Source: Burkholderia sp. Ax-1719 (GTDB lineage: Bacteria > Pseudomonadota > Gammaproteobacteria > Burkholderiales > Burkholderiaceae). From it: a stretch of 64,000 nt of DNA. Under the pieces are notes generated by a model that ran no database searches, was not told where the DNA came from, and was given only the letters and a program-made list of their open reading frames with translations. Position 1 is the stretch's first letter. Each line of letters starts with the position of its first letter. The stretch is from positions 186,001-250,000 of the forward strand of contig NZ_VWWJ01000007.1 of NCBI RefSeq assembly GCF_011753055.1. Direction: 5' to 3'. The position numbers and the translations under genes were made by a program. Below are positions 18,011 through 25,506 of the stretch, piece by piece.

Positions 18011-18994
18011 ATGATCGAGGCTCCTTCAGCTCTCGTGAGAACCGATGCGATGTCCGCCGCTCCCTCCCCGCGCCACGCGCTTTTTCCGCTGGTCGCCATC
18101 CTGTTGTGGTCCGGCAACGTGATGGTGTCGCGGCTCTCCGCGCACACCATCGATCCGTACGCCATCACCTTCTGGCGTCTCGTGCTAGCCGTCGCGCTGA
18201 TGAGCCTGTTCGTGCCCGCCGCGGCGTGGCGCAATCGCGCCGCGATCCTGCCGCAACTGCCGAAGCTGGCGTTCCTCGGCCTGCTCGCCATGGCGCTGTT
18301 CCAGTGCCTCTCGTACGCAGCGGCGAAGACCACCACGGCGACCAATATGTCGATCATGACCGCGCTCGTGCCGCTGCTCACGATGCTGCTGTGCGTCGCG
18401 CTGCTCGGCGAGCCGCCCACGGCCGGCATGGTCGGCGGCGGCGTGCTCTCATTCGCGGGGCTGGCGTGGCTCATCACAGCGGGCCATCCTGCCGCTCTGC
18501 TCGCGGGCGGCGTCCATACCGGTGATCTGCTGATGCTGGTCGCGGCGCTCGCCTACGCGCTCTATGGCGTGCTGCTGCGGCGCTGGCACGTGGGCTTGCC
18601 GTCGTGGCAATCGACGTATTTCCAGGCCATCGCCGCCCTGCTTTTCATGCTCTTGCCGCTCTCGCGTTTGCCGCTGGCCGAAGCGCTGCCCAACCGCGCG
18701 AGCCTGCCCCTGATCGCCTATGCGGGGTCGCTGGCTTCGGTCGTGCTGCCGTTCTTCTGGATGCAGGGCGTCAAACACCTCGGGCCGAACCGCTGCAGCA
18801 TGTTCATGAACCTGCTGCCCGTCTTCACGGCGACGCTGGCCGTCAGCGTGTTTGGCGAGCAACTGCACGCCTATCACCTGCTGGGAGGCGTCACAGCGCT
18901 CGCGGGCGTGCTCCTCGCGCAGACCTGGCGCGCGCCGCTCGCCTGGCCAATCAAGAGGATGACGAACCATCCTTCGATTTCAGAAAATCGATGA
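18011..18994 (+). CDS. EamA/DMT-family transporter
   Basis: A 327-residue inner-membrane protein with ten predicted helices in two EamA repeats. The first begins LFPLVAILLWSGNVMVSRL, the second GDLLMLVAALAYALYGVLLRRW and ends with VFGEQLHAYHLLGGVTALAGVLLAQTW. Proteins of this family export amino acids, nucleosides or drugs. The start may be ATG 18011 or ATG 18050 (MSAAPSPRH). It is divergent from the AraC gene. Its last 44 bp overlap the 3' end of the convergent LysR gene. Confidence 0.9.
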   Translation: MIEAPSALVRTDAMSAAPSPRHALFPLVAILLWSGNVMVSRLSAHTIDPYAITFWRLVLAVALMSLFVPAAAWRNRAAILPQLPKLAFLGLLAMALFQCLSYAAAKTTTATNMSIMTALVPLLTMLLCVALLGEPPTAGMVGGGVLSFAGLAWLITAGHPAALLAGGVHTGDLLMLVAALAYALYGVLLRRWHVGLPSWQSTYFQAIAALLFMLLPLSRLPLAEALPNRASLPLIAYAGSLASVVLPFFWMQGVKHLGPNRCSMFMNLLPVFTATLAVSVFGEQLHAYHLLGGVTALAGVLLAQTWRAPLAWPIKRMTNHPSISENR

Positions 18995-19907
18995 AGGCCC
19001 TGAGCGGCGCGGGCACATGCCGCCGTCCCGGATAGTAGAGAAACGGCCCGGAAAACTCGGGCCACCATTCGGTGAGCAGTGGCACGAGCGCGCCGCTTTT
19101 GAAATGCGGCGCCAGCATGTCCTCGAACAACGCGACGACACCCGCGCCACGCAAGGCCATTTCCATCGCCAGATCGAGCGACGCCGCGGGCTTCACCACC
19201 AGTTGCCCGGGCGGATCGACGCGCAGCGTTTCGCCGTTGCGGTGGTATTCCCAGATCGCCATTGCACCGCCTGAAAAGCGAATGCGCAAACACGCATGGC
19301 CCAGCAGATCGCGTGGATGCGCCGGCACGCCGCGCGCGGCGAGGTAGGCAGGCGACGCCGCCGTGGCGAAGCGCTGCGTGCGCGGCCCGATCGGCAGCGC
19401 GATCATGTCCTGATCGAGCCGCTCGTCGTAGCGGATGCCGGCGTCGCAGCCGGCTTGCAGGACGTCGACGAAACCATCCTCCACCATCACTTCCACGCGA
19501 ATTTCCGGGTACGCCTGCGCGAACGGCGCGAGAATTGGCGGCAACACGTTGCGTGCGACATTGGCGGGCACGTTCAGGCGCAGCACCCCGGCGGGACGAT
19601 CGCGATAGCCGTTGAGCACGTCGAGCGCCGCTTTCATCTCGGCGAATAGCGGCGTGATGGTTTCGAGCAGCCGTTGCCCCGCTTCGGTGGGCGCGACGCT
19701 GCGCGTGGTGCGGTTGAGCAGACGCAGGCCCAGTTTGGTCTCCAACCGGCGCACGGCCGTGCTCAGACTGGAAGCCGACACGCCGCCCGCACGCGCCGCA
19801 TCGCGAAAGCCCCCCGCACGCGCGACGGCGGCAAATGCGGCGAGGTCGTTCATCTCGAAGGCGAGGTTCGGCTGGGCGCGCGTTTCCGGAGCAATTTCGG
19901 GGTTCAT
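18951..19907 (-). CDS. LysR-family regulator divergent from aldo/keto reductase
   Basis: A 318-residue LysR regulator. HTH: LAAFAAVARAGGFRDAARAGGVSASSLSTAVRRLE. The effector domain is complete, with VLRLNVPANVARNVLPPILAPFAQAYPEIRVEVMVEDGFVDVLQAGCDAGIRY and AASPAYLAARGVPAHPRDLLGHACLRIRF. The ATG at 19907 was chosen because the upstream frame would run through the palindrome at 19942-19961. Divergent orientation and that palindrome suggest it controls the aldo/keto reductase at 20039 and itself. Its 3' end overlaps the EamA gene by 44 bp. Confidence 0.92.
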   Translation of the reverse strand: MNPEIAPETRAQPNLAFEMNDLAAFAAVARAGGFRDAARAGGVSASSLSTAVRRLETKLGLRLLNRTTRSVAPTEAGQRLLETITPLFAEMKAALDVLNGYRDRPAGVLRLNVPANVARNVLPPILAPFAQAYPEIRVEVMVEDGFVDVLQAGCDAGIRYDERLDQDMIALPIGPRTQRFATAASPAYLAARGVPAHPRDLLGHACLRIRFSGGAMAIWEYHRNGETLRVDPPGQLVVKPAASLDLAMEMALRGAGVVALFEDMLAPHFKSGALVPLLTEWWPEFSGPFLYYPGRRHVPAPLRAFIDFLKSKDGSSSS

Positions 19908-19941
19908 GGCAGTCGATGATGGGCAAGTAGCGCTGCCTCCA

Positions 19942-19961
19942 TTGTGCAAAATTTTGCACAA
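19942..19961. promoter_or_regulatory. Perfect 20-bp palindrome, probable LysR binding site
   Basis: TTGTGCAAAATTTTGCACAA is fully self-complementary and contains the LysR-type T-N11-A pattern. It lies 35 bp from the LysR start and 77 bp from the aldo/keto reductase start. Confidence 0.75.
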
Positions 19962-20038
19962 CCCGTGCAGATCGATTGGGATTATCTAACAACGCGAGAG
20001 CGCCCATACTGGCGCCATCCCTTTTCGAGGAGAACGCA

Positions 20039-20920
20039 ATGCCGCAATCGACGCAATCCCCCGCACGCACCTTCACGCTGGCCGGCCGCAGCGTCAACCG
20101 CATGGGCTACGGCGCCATGCAACTGGCCGGTCCGGGCGTGTTCGGGCCGCCGAAGGACCGCGCGCAAGCCGTCGCAGTGCTGCGCGAAGCGCTGGCGCTG
20201 GGCGTGAACCACATCGACACGAGCGACTTCTACGGCCCGCACGTGACCAACCAGATCATCCGCGAGGCGCTGCACCCCTATCCCGCCGATCTGACGCTCG
20301 TCACCAAGGTGGGCGCGGTACGCGACGACAAAGGCGCGTGGCTGCCCGCACTCGAACCCGCGGACATCGAGCGCGCCGTGCACGACAACCTGCGCAATCT
20401 CGGCCTCGATGCGCTCGATATCGTGAACCTGCGCATCATGGGCGACATCCATCAGCCGTCCGAAGGCCCGATCGAGCGCCAGATGGAGGCGCTCGCGACG
20501 CTGCGCCAGCGCGGCCTCGTGCGCCATATCGGCATGTCGAACGCGACGGCAAAGCAGATCGCCGACGCGGGTCGCTTCGCGCCGATCGTCTGCGTGCAGA
20601 ACCACTACAACCTCGTGAATCGCGCCGACGATGCACTGATCGACGCCCTCGCCGCGCAAGGCATCGCCTACGTGCCGTTCTTCCCGTTGGGAGGCTTTAC
20701 GCCGATTCAGTCGTCGGCGCTCTCGGACATTGCGCAGTCGCTGGACGCCACGCCGATGACGGTTGCGCTCGCCTGGCTGCTGCATCGCGCGCCCAATATT
20801 CTGCTGATTCCGGGCACGTCGTCGCTGGCGCATCTGCGCGAAAACATGCAGGCCGAAACGCTCGAATTGAGCGAGGACGTGCTCGCGCAGCTCGACGCCA
20901 TCGGCAAACAAGCGAACTGA
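20039..20920 (+). CDS. Aldo/keto reductase family oxidoreductase
   Basis: A 293-residue NADPH-dependent oxidoreductase with a TIM-barrel fold. Landmarks are RSVNRMGYGAMQLAGPG, NHIDTSDFYGP (catalytic Asp and Tyr), TLVTKVGA (catalytic Lys), VRHIGMSNATAKQI, VCVQNHYNLVNR and the cofactor end ILLIPGTSSLAHLREN. It is closest by appearance to the YdbC-like reductases. The ATG at 20039 has CGAGGAGAACGCA before it, an excellent site. It is likely controlled by the divergent LysR gene. The substrate, an aldehyde or ketone, is unknown. Confidence 0.93.
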   Translation: MPQSTQSPARTFTLAGRSVNRMGYGAMQLAGPGVFGPPKDRAQAVAVLREALALGVNHIDTSDFYGPHVTNQIIREALHPYPADLTLVTKVGAVRDDKGAWLPALEPADIERAVHDNLRNLGLDALDIVNLRIMGDIHQPSEGPIERQMEALATLRQRGLVRHIGMSNATAKQIADAGRFAPIVCVQNHYNLVNRADDALIDALAAQGIAYVPFFPLGGFTPIQSSALSDIAQSLDATPMTVALAWLLHRAPNILLIPGTSSLAHLRENMQAETLELSEDVLAQLDAIGKQAN

Positions 20921-21040
20921 GCGGATTAGGCGAACCGGGCAAACTGAGGGCCGTCGTACACGCGGGTATGGACCTTGCGTCCAGAATGGGTCCAGCGTGA
21001 ATTCGAGTTGAGTTGCACGCGACTTGCAAAGGACCCAACG

Positions 21041-21484
21041 ATGCCAGCAATCCACGTTCGGCGTTGCGCCCGCGCGGCAGTGCTCGCGGTGGCTTTCGCG
21101 GCCACCGCGCCCGGCATGCAAGACGCGCGGGCCACCGGAAAATTCGACGGTACGTGGAGCGTGACGCTCACCTGCCAGACAGGTCCGGACGGTGCCTACA
21201 GCTACACATTCCACTTCCCGGCGACGGTGGTGGACGGCGTGCTGCACGGCGAGCGCGGCAACAAAGGCCGCGGCGGCTGGTTCACGCTGGACGGCAAGAT
21301 CGAGCCAGACGGCGGATCCACGCTGATCGGCCAGGGGCTGACGAGCGCGCCGGGCTACACGGTCGGTCATATGGATCCGCTCACGCCTTACGAATACAAC
21401 GTGAGCGCCCATTTCGACGCGGCCTCGGGCACCGGTTCGCGCACGACCACGCGGCAATGCGACTTCGTTTTCGTGAAGCAATGA
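21041..21484 (+). CDS. Small secreted protein of unknown function
   Basis: A 147-residue exported protein. The signal peptide (RRCARAAVLAVAFAATAPGMQDARA) precedes a beta-rich domain with FDGTWSVTLTCQTGPDGAYSYTFHFPATVVDGVLHGERG, LDGKIEPDGGSTLIGQGLT and a C-terminal Cys (RQCDFVFVKQ) that may pair with the Cys of LTCQT. Similar small proteins are common in Burkholderia, but I know of no assigned function. The start has AAAGGACCCAACG upstream. It is a single gene ahead of a hairpin that mainly serves the opposite strand. Confidence 0.75.
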   Translation: MPAIHVRRCARAAVLAVAFAATAPGMQDARATGKFDGTWSVTLTCQTGPDGAYSYTFHFPATVVDGVLHGERGNKGRGGWFTLDGKIEPDGGSTLIGQGLTSAPGYTVGHMDPLTPYEYNVSAHFDAASGTGSRTTTRQCDFVFVKQ

Positions 21485-21512
21485 CCACGCGATCACGCGC
21501 ATTCGAGGGACG

Positions 21513-21542
21513 AAAAAAAGCCGCGGTTCGAAAACCGCGGCT
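21513..21542 (-). terminator. Rho-independent terminator for the minus strand
   Basis: AGCCGCGGTT and AACCGCGGCT form a 10-bp stem with loop CGAA (21519-21542). Seven A residues on the plus strand (21513-21519) give a U-run for minus-strand transcripts. It terminates the small gene at 21684-21917 and may also act weakly on the rightward secreted-protein gene. Confidence 0.8.
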
Positions 21543-21683
21543 CATGAAGTCCTGCCACTCTCATCCGGCTCGCGTCGCTCCCTCAAACGGCGCGCCCGGG
21601 AACCCCGTGCTTGTTGCTTCGCGTTGTGCTACGTGATGCTACGTATCTCTACGCGTATTCCTTCTGCTGGTTCCGAGCCGCCC

Positions 21684-21917
21684 TCAGGCTTGCGGATCCG
21701 CCGAAGCATCGCCGGCGTCGGCTTGCTGCGTGCCGTCGTCTGCCTGCTTCTCGTCTTCTTTCTTTTCGACCATATTTTCGAGCGCCCCGGCGCCCTCGAA
21801 ACCGGCCACCGCTGCGGCGGCCTTGGTCAGAAAACCGGCGTCCGGATCAACCTTCTCCGTCGCTTCGACGGCAGCCACTGCGCCGGCGATTTCGCCTACC
21901 TTATCCAGAATACCCAT
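21684..21917 (-). CDS. Small acidic Ala-rich protein
   Basis: A 77-residue protein with no known family. The N-terminal half is helical and amphipathic (MGILDKVGEIAGAVAAVEATEKVDPDAGFL, TKAAAAVAGFEGAGALENM). The C-terminal half is a highly acidic, disordered tail (EKKEDEKQADDGTQQADAGDASADPQA). The ATG at 21917 follows GGAGGGGTCAA, one of the strongest ribosome sites in the window, which favours a real, well-expressed gene. The minus-strand terminator at 21513-21542 closes its transcript. Confidence 0.7.
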   Translation of the reverse strand: MGILDKVGEIAGAVAAVEATEKVDPDAGFLTKAAAAVAGFEGAGALENMVEKKEDEKQADDGTQQADAGDASADPQA

Positions 21918-22206
21918 TTGACCCCTCCGGTTCATGCCAGTTGACGCTTCGGGCGCATCGCGCCCGAAGCCCACACCCATCAAGCCCTGCCGATCCTGCA
22001 CATCCCTGCATTTTTGCCTGTCGAGGTGCCGCAAGATGCCGCCTTCGATCGATTCCGTTGCCGCTGCACCCTTCTCCCACCGCCCGCTTCGCTATCTGAC
22101 AGAAGCGAGGCGCTGGCGTTGATGCATTGTCGACGCGCGCGACAGGCAGAGCAATCATAAATCGCCAAATATGACAATGGTTAACGATTCAATCTTCGGA
22201 TGTTTA

Positions 22207-22235
22207 TTGCGATGCATCAAGGACTTACCTATACT
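22207..22235 (+). promoter_or_regulatory. Sigma-70 promoter of the predicted small RNA
   Basis: TTGCGA (22207-22212), a 17-base spacer and TATACT (22230-22235). Spacing is ideal and both boxes keep 4-5 of 6 consensus bases. No coding sequence starts before the terminator 37 bases further on. Confidence 0.75.
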
Positions 22236-22241
22236 GAACTC

Positions 22242-22300
22242 GTCTCCTCCATGTCTCCTTAGACGTGGTTCAAGCCCGCCTCCAAGCGGGCTTTTTTCTT
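22242..22300 (+). ncRNA. Predicted CU-rich small RNA with two hairpins
   Basis: A transcript of about 60 nt is predicted from the promoter at 22207-22235 to the terminator at 22272-22300. The 5' end is single-stranded and CU-rich (TCTCCTCC, an anti-Shine-Dalgarno match). Hairpin 1 (22249-22268) pairs CCATGTCT with AGACGTGG around loop CCTT. Hairpin 2 is the terminator, whose loop again shows CTCC. This design fits trans-acting sRNAs that block ribosome sites; CU-rich sRNAs of this type have been described in Burkholderia. No open reading frame fits. Expression is unproven. Confidence 0.65.
22272..22300 (+). terminator. Rho-independent terminator of the predicted sRNA
   Basis: AAGCCCGC and GCGGGCTT (8-bp stem), loop CTCCAA, followed by TTTT, C and TTTT on the plus strand. 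The nearest rightward gene upstream ends 790 bp away and is separated by a leftward gene, so this terminator needs its own transcript. Confidence 0.85.
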
Positions 22301-22405
22301 TTCCGCTACGCCTCGGCCGCCCGCCGCCTCAATCCGCGCCTGCCCGCCGGGGCACGCACTGGCATAATCCGGGTTCCTTTTTTCGATCCCTGCCAGGCCG
22401 TTGCA

Positions 22406-23047
22406 ATGAACCTCCATACCTGGTGGCTGTTCCTCGCCACCGTCTTCGTCGTCTGTGCCATCCCCGGTCCCAATATGCTGCTCATCATGTCGCACGGCGC
22501 GCAGTATGGCCTGCGCCGCACCAGCGCGACCATGGGCGGCTGCCTGTCCGCGCTCGTGCTGATGCTGGCCGTTTCCGCCGCCGGTCTCGGCGTGTTTCTG
22601 CAGGCATGGCCGACCATGTTCAACGTGCTGCGCTTTATCGGCGCGGGCTATCTGGTGTATCTGGGCATCAAGGCGTGGAGCGCGCCCGTCGAGTCGAACG
22701 AACGCGCCGATGCCGGGGCCGAATCGCTCGCGGCCCGGCCGGCGCGGTCAGCCGGCACGCTGTTCCGTAACGGTTTCCTGGTGGCGAGCAGCAACCCGAA
22801 GGCGATCCTGTTCGCCGCCGCGCTGCTGCCGCAGTTCATCGACGCGAGCCGCCCGACGCTGCCGCAATTCGGCGTGCTGGTCGCGACTTTCGCGGTCTGT
22901 GAAGTGAGCTGGTATCTGGTCTACGCGAGCTTTGGTACGCGCATCGGCGCAACGCTGAAAAGCCAGCGCGTGGCCAAGGTGTTCAATCGCGTGACCGGCG
23001 GTGTGTTTGTCGGCTTCGGCGCGATGATGGCGCTGATGCGCCAGTAA
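22406..23047 (+). CDS. LysE/RhtB-family exporter
   Basis: A 213-residue inner-membrane exporter of the RhtB/LeuE type. Signature motifs are VCAIPGPNMLLIMSHGAQYG, FIGAGYLVYLGIKAW and FLVASSNPKAILFAAALLPQFID. The ATG at 22406 is followed directly by a typical hydrophobic start (MNLHTWWLFLATVFV). The frame runs further upstream, but that would take in the sRNA terminator. It lies 106 bp after that terminator. The substrate, an amino acid or derivative, is not evident. Confidence 0.9.
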   Translation: MNLHTWWLFLATVFVVCAIPGPNMLLIMSHGAQYGLRRTSATMGGCLSALVLMLAVSAAGLGVFLQAWPTMFNVLRFIGAGYLVYLGIKAWSAPVESNERADAGAESLAARPARSAGTLFRNGFLVASSNPKAILFAAALLPQFIDASRPTLPQFGVLVATFAVCEVSWYLVYASFGTRIGATLKSQRVAKVFNRVTGGVFVGFGAMMALMRQ

Positions 23048-23053
23048 ACGCAA

Positions 23054-23076
23054 CAGGGCGGCCTCGCGCCGCCCTG
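23054..23076. terminator. Hairpin between convergent LysE and MHYT genes
   Basis: CAGGGCGGC and GCCGCCCTG form a 9-bp stem around CTCGC, 7 bp after the LysE stop and 23 bp before the MHYT stop. The T-run is weak on both strands. Probably a bidirectional terminator. Confidence 0.55.
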
Positions 23077-23098
23077 CAATCAACGTTCCAGAGAAAGA

Positions 23099-23890
23099 TC
23101 AGCGAGTCGCGCCGCGGCGGCTCATATGTTCGTCGAGAATGGCATCGGCTATCGCACGCGCTTTTGCGCTTGAGCGCGCGTCGAACATCGCAATCGCGAT
23201 CGACGCGCCAAAAATCAGCAGGCTGAAGGTCACCACGATACCGGCCAGCCAGGGCACCGGCATATTGCGCAGATCGGAAACCGAATAGCTGCCTGCCTCG
23301 AAATGCGCGGCCGCCATGCCGCAGTAATGCATCCCACACACCGCCACGCCCATCACCACTGCCGAGCTGATCTGGCGCGTGCGGCGCATGGCGCTACGGC
23401 GGCGCAGATCGAACGCCAGCAACAAGGCCGCGCCACTAGCGATAATCGCGATGATGACGGACAGGACCACTAACCACGTCTGATAGTGAATGGCGGGACA
23501 GATATCCATCGCCCACATGCCGAGATAATGCATGCCGGCCACGCCCAGCCCCATCGCCACCGCCGCGCCCGCCAGTTGTGACCAGCGCAATTCATAACGG
23601 CACAACGGCAGAAAACCGATAGCGGACGCAACGATTGCAATCAGCAACGACAGCAGCGTCACGGGAATGTTGTAGCCGACTGCGATCGGCAAATGAAATG
23701 CGAGCATGGCGATGAAATGCATCGACCAGATGCCAAGCCCCATGATGCAGCCGCCAAATGCAATCCACGGCAGAAGGGGACGCTTGCCAATGACGTCGAG
23801 GCGATCGGATATATCCAATGCCGTAAACGACGCGAATATCGCCAGCAGGCAGGAGAGCACGACAAGCGAGGGATCGTAGTAGCCGGTCAT
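23099..23890 (-). CDS. MHYT-domain membrane protein
   Basis: A 263-residue integral membrane sensor with seven predicted helices. Three copies of the MHYT motif are visible: GIWSMHFIAML, GVAGMHYLGMW and AVCGMHYCGMA, each at a helix end. This domain is proposed to bind copper and sense oxygen, CO or NO. Most MHYT domains are joined to GGDEF/EAL or kinase domains; here the protein ends soon after the last helix with a short basic tail, so it is a stand-alone MHYT protein. It is a single gene. Confidence 0.9.
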   Translation of the reverse strand: MTGYYDPSLVVLSCLLAIFASFTALDISDRLDVIGKRPLLPWIAFGGCIMGLGIWSMHFIAMLAFHLPIAVGYNIPVTLLSLLIAIVASAIGFLPLCRYELRWSQLAGAAVAMGLGVAGMHYLGMWAMDICPAIHYQTWLVVLSVIIAIIASGAALLLAFDLRRRSAMRRTRQISSAVVMGVAVCGMHYCGMAAAHFEAGSYSVSDLRNMPVPWLAGIVVTFSLLIFGASIAIAMFDARSSAKARAIADAILDEHMSRRGATR

Positions 23891-24347
23891 TTTCGTTCAA
23901 CTCATGTGAACTGCGTGTGTCGAGGCTTTGGGCAGGACGCGTTTGACAGCTTCCCCGGTGCGTCCCTTTCCTCTTAGGATTGGCGTCGAGTATACATAGA
24001 ATTGCTCGCACGCAATAGCAAGGCTGAACCCGAATCTTCAGTTTCTGGAAATACGTAATTACGTATAAATGACCTGCTTTTAATGGGCGAATCGGAAAAA
24101 TCCGGGTGTTTTATGCGAGACGCATTAATTATTTAGAAGTGGCGTTCAGGTGATGTTTAGTTAATAGCCGCGAGCGGAATGTGCGCCAACGATTCGCGCC
24201 GTCGAGCCGACCGTCATCTGTTTTGCATATGCGCTCTTCTGACTCTAGCGAGGTCAGATCGAACACCGATTCCGGGTTCATCCGAGTCCATGTTTGCGGA
24301 CACACGGGCATAATCTGCCGACTTTTCTCAGACACCGGAACAGGTAA
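23891..24347. other. AT-richer intergenic region with a 16-bp palindrome
   Basis: 457 bp without a supported gene. It contains the perfect palindrome ATACGTAATTACGTAT at 24051-24066 and AT-rich stretches around 24120-24170. It should hold the promoters of the MHYT gene (minus strand) and of the LprI-domain gene (plus strand). Confidence 0.6.
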
Positions 24348-25358
24348 ATGGTGATTGCATTACGTACTCGCGTGGCGCGCGCCGCTTTGGCGCTGTCGTT
24401 GATCGCGTTTGTCCCTACCCTGGCATTCCCGGCAAGCTTCGATTGCGCCGCCGCGCACAGCAAGATTGAGCACGCAATCTGTGACGACCCGCAACTCTCC
24501 GCACTCGATAGCGAACTGGCGAACGCTTATCGCACTGCATCGACGCGTCAAGGCGACGATGCCGATCAGCTGAAAAATGCGCAGCGCGAGTGGCTGAAAT
24601 ATCGCGCTTACCAAGGGAAAATCGATACTGAGGCGCTCAGGAACGCCTACCGCGAGCGTATTGGCGAATTGAAAGCGATACCCACTTTCCCCGCTCCTGG
24701 CACCCCGGTCGAGGGACCCACCTATCGCCTGACGAAAATTGCGAAACAACACGACTTTGTGCTTCGACTTCTGGAAGCATGCGAAGCGCCCGACGACGAG
24801 AGCGATTCGACCTGTGAAGGCCCTGCCCAACTGCTCATCTATGGAAAAGGCAATGCCAGGCTGCAACAGACCATCAATCTGACAAACGTATACCTGACCC
24901 TTCCCAAGGGCGCACGCGGCCCGCTCGTGAACTCGGCCAGAATGTACGACTACCAGGGCGTCATCAACGTCGGCGATTTCAATTTCGACGGCAACGAAGA
25001 TTTCGGCATTCAGACGGGCAATGAAGGCAGCTACGGCGGTCCAAGCTATGCGATTTTTCTGTTTTCGCCTGAGGAAGGCCGCTTTGAATACAACGATGCC
25101 ATGAGTGGCCTGATTGCCGAAACGCTCGGCTTTTTCGACGTCGATACACGTCATCAGCTTATCCGCACGTCGGGAAAAAGCGGCTGCTGTTACCACGAGA
25201 ACACGGCGTATCGGATCGACCACGACGTTCCGGTTCCTGTAGAACGTCATATCGAAGATGCGCTGAATAGTGACAACGGCAAGATGAAAATCACCGACGA
25301 AAAACTCGTCAACGGCAAGTGGCAAAGCAAGGTTCACTACGTACCGTTTCCCAACTAG
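24348..25358 (+). CDS. Secreted LprI-domain plus XAC2610-like protein
   Basis: A 336-residue exported protein joining two inhibitor-type domains. After a signal peptide (residues 1 to about 29) comes a LprI-like domain (SFDCAAAHSKIEHAICDDPQLSALDSELANAYR, with LKNAQREWLKYR), named after the lysozyme inhibitor LprI. From about residue 120 the sequence resembles XAC2610, a periplasmic immunity protein against a lysozyme-like type IV effector. It carries a calcium-loop-like DFNFDGNEDFGIQTGNEGSYGGPSY. A role in lysozyme resistance or immunity is inferred from both halves. No toxin gene is adjacent. It is a single gene. Confidence 0.8.
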   Translation: MVIALRTRVARAALALSLIAFVPTLAFPASFDCAAAHSKIEHAICDDPQLSALDSELANAYRTASTRQGDDADQLKNAQREWLKYRAYQGKIDTEALRNAYRERIGELKAIPTFPAPGTPVEGPTYRLTKIAKQHDFVLRLLEACEAPDDESDSTCEGPAQLLIYGKGNARLQQTINLTNVYLTLPKGARGPLVNSARMYDYQGVINVGDFNFDGNEDFGIQTGNEGSYGGPSYAIFLFSPEEGRFEYNDAMSGLIAETLGFFDVDTRHQLIRTSGKSGCCYHENTAYRIDHDVPVPVERHIEDALNSDNGKMKITDEKLVNGKWQSKVHYVPFPN

Positions 25359-25506
25359 AGATTGACGATAGTTGCGCCGGCGAATGACAGCAACAGAACC
25401 GAAGTGAGGTAGACGGCCACGTTGCATCATTTTCCTGCCCCGCGTAGATCGTCCCTCGCTGAGGCGGTAACCGCTAGAATTGTGGTTTTAGTCCGGAAAC
25501 CGCCCC

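Noticed and set aside
18874..20103. 409-codon minus-strand frame
   Set aside because: Alternative frame of the LysR gene at 18951-19907 and it runs through the palindrome; Arg/Ala-rich with no motif.
21519..21542. GGTTCGAA resembling a tRNA T-loop
   Set aside because: It is the loop of a terminator hairpin; no acceptor or anticodon arms are nearby.
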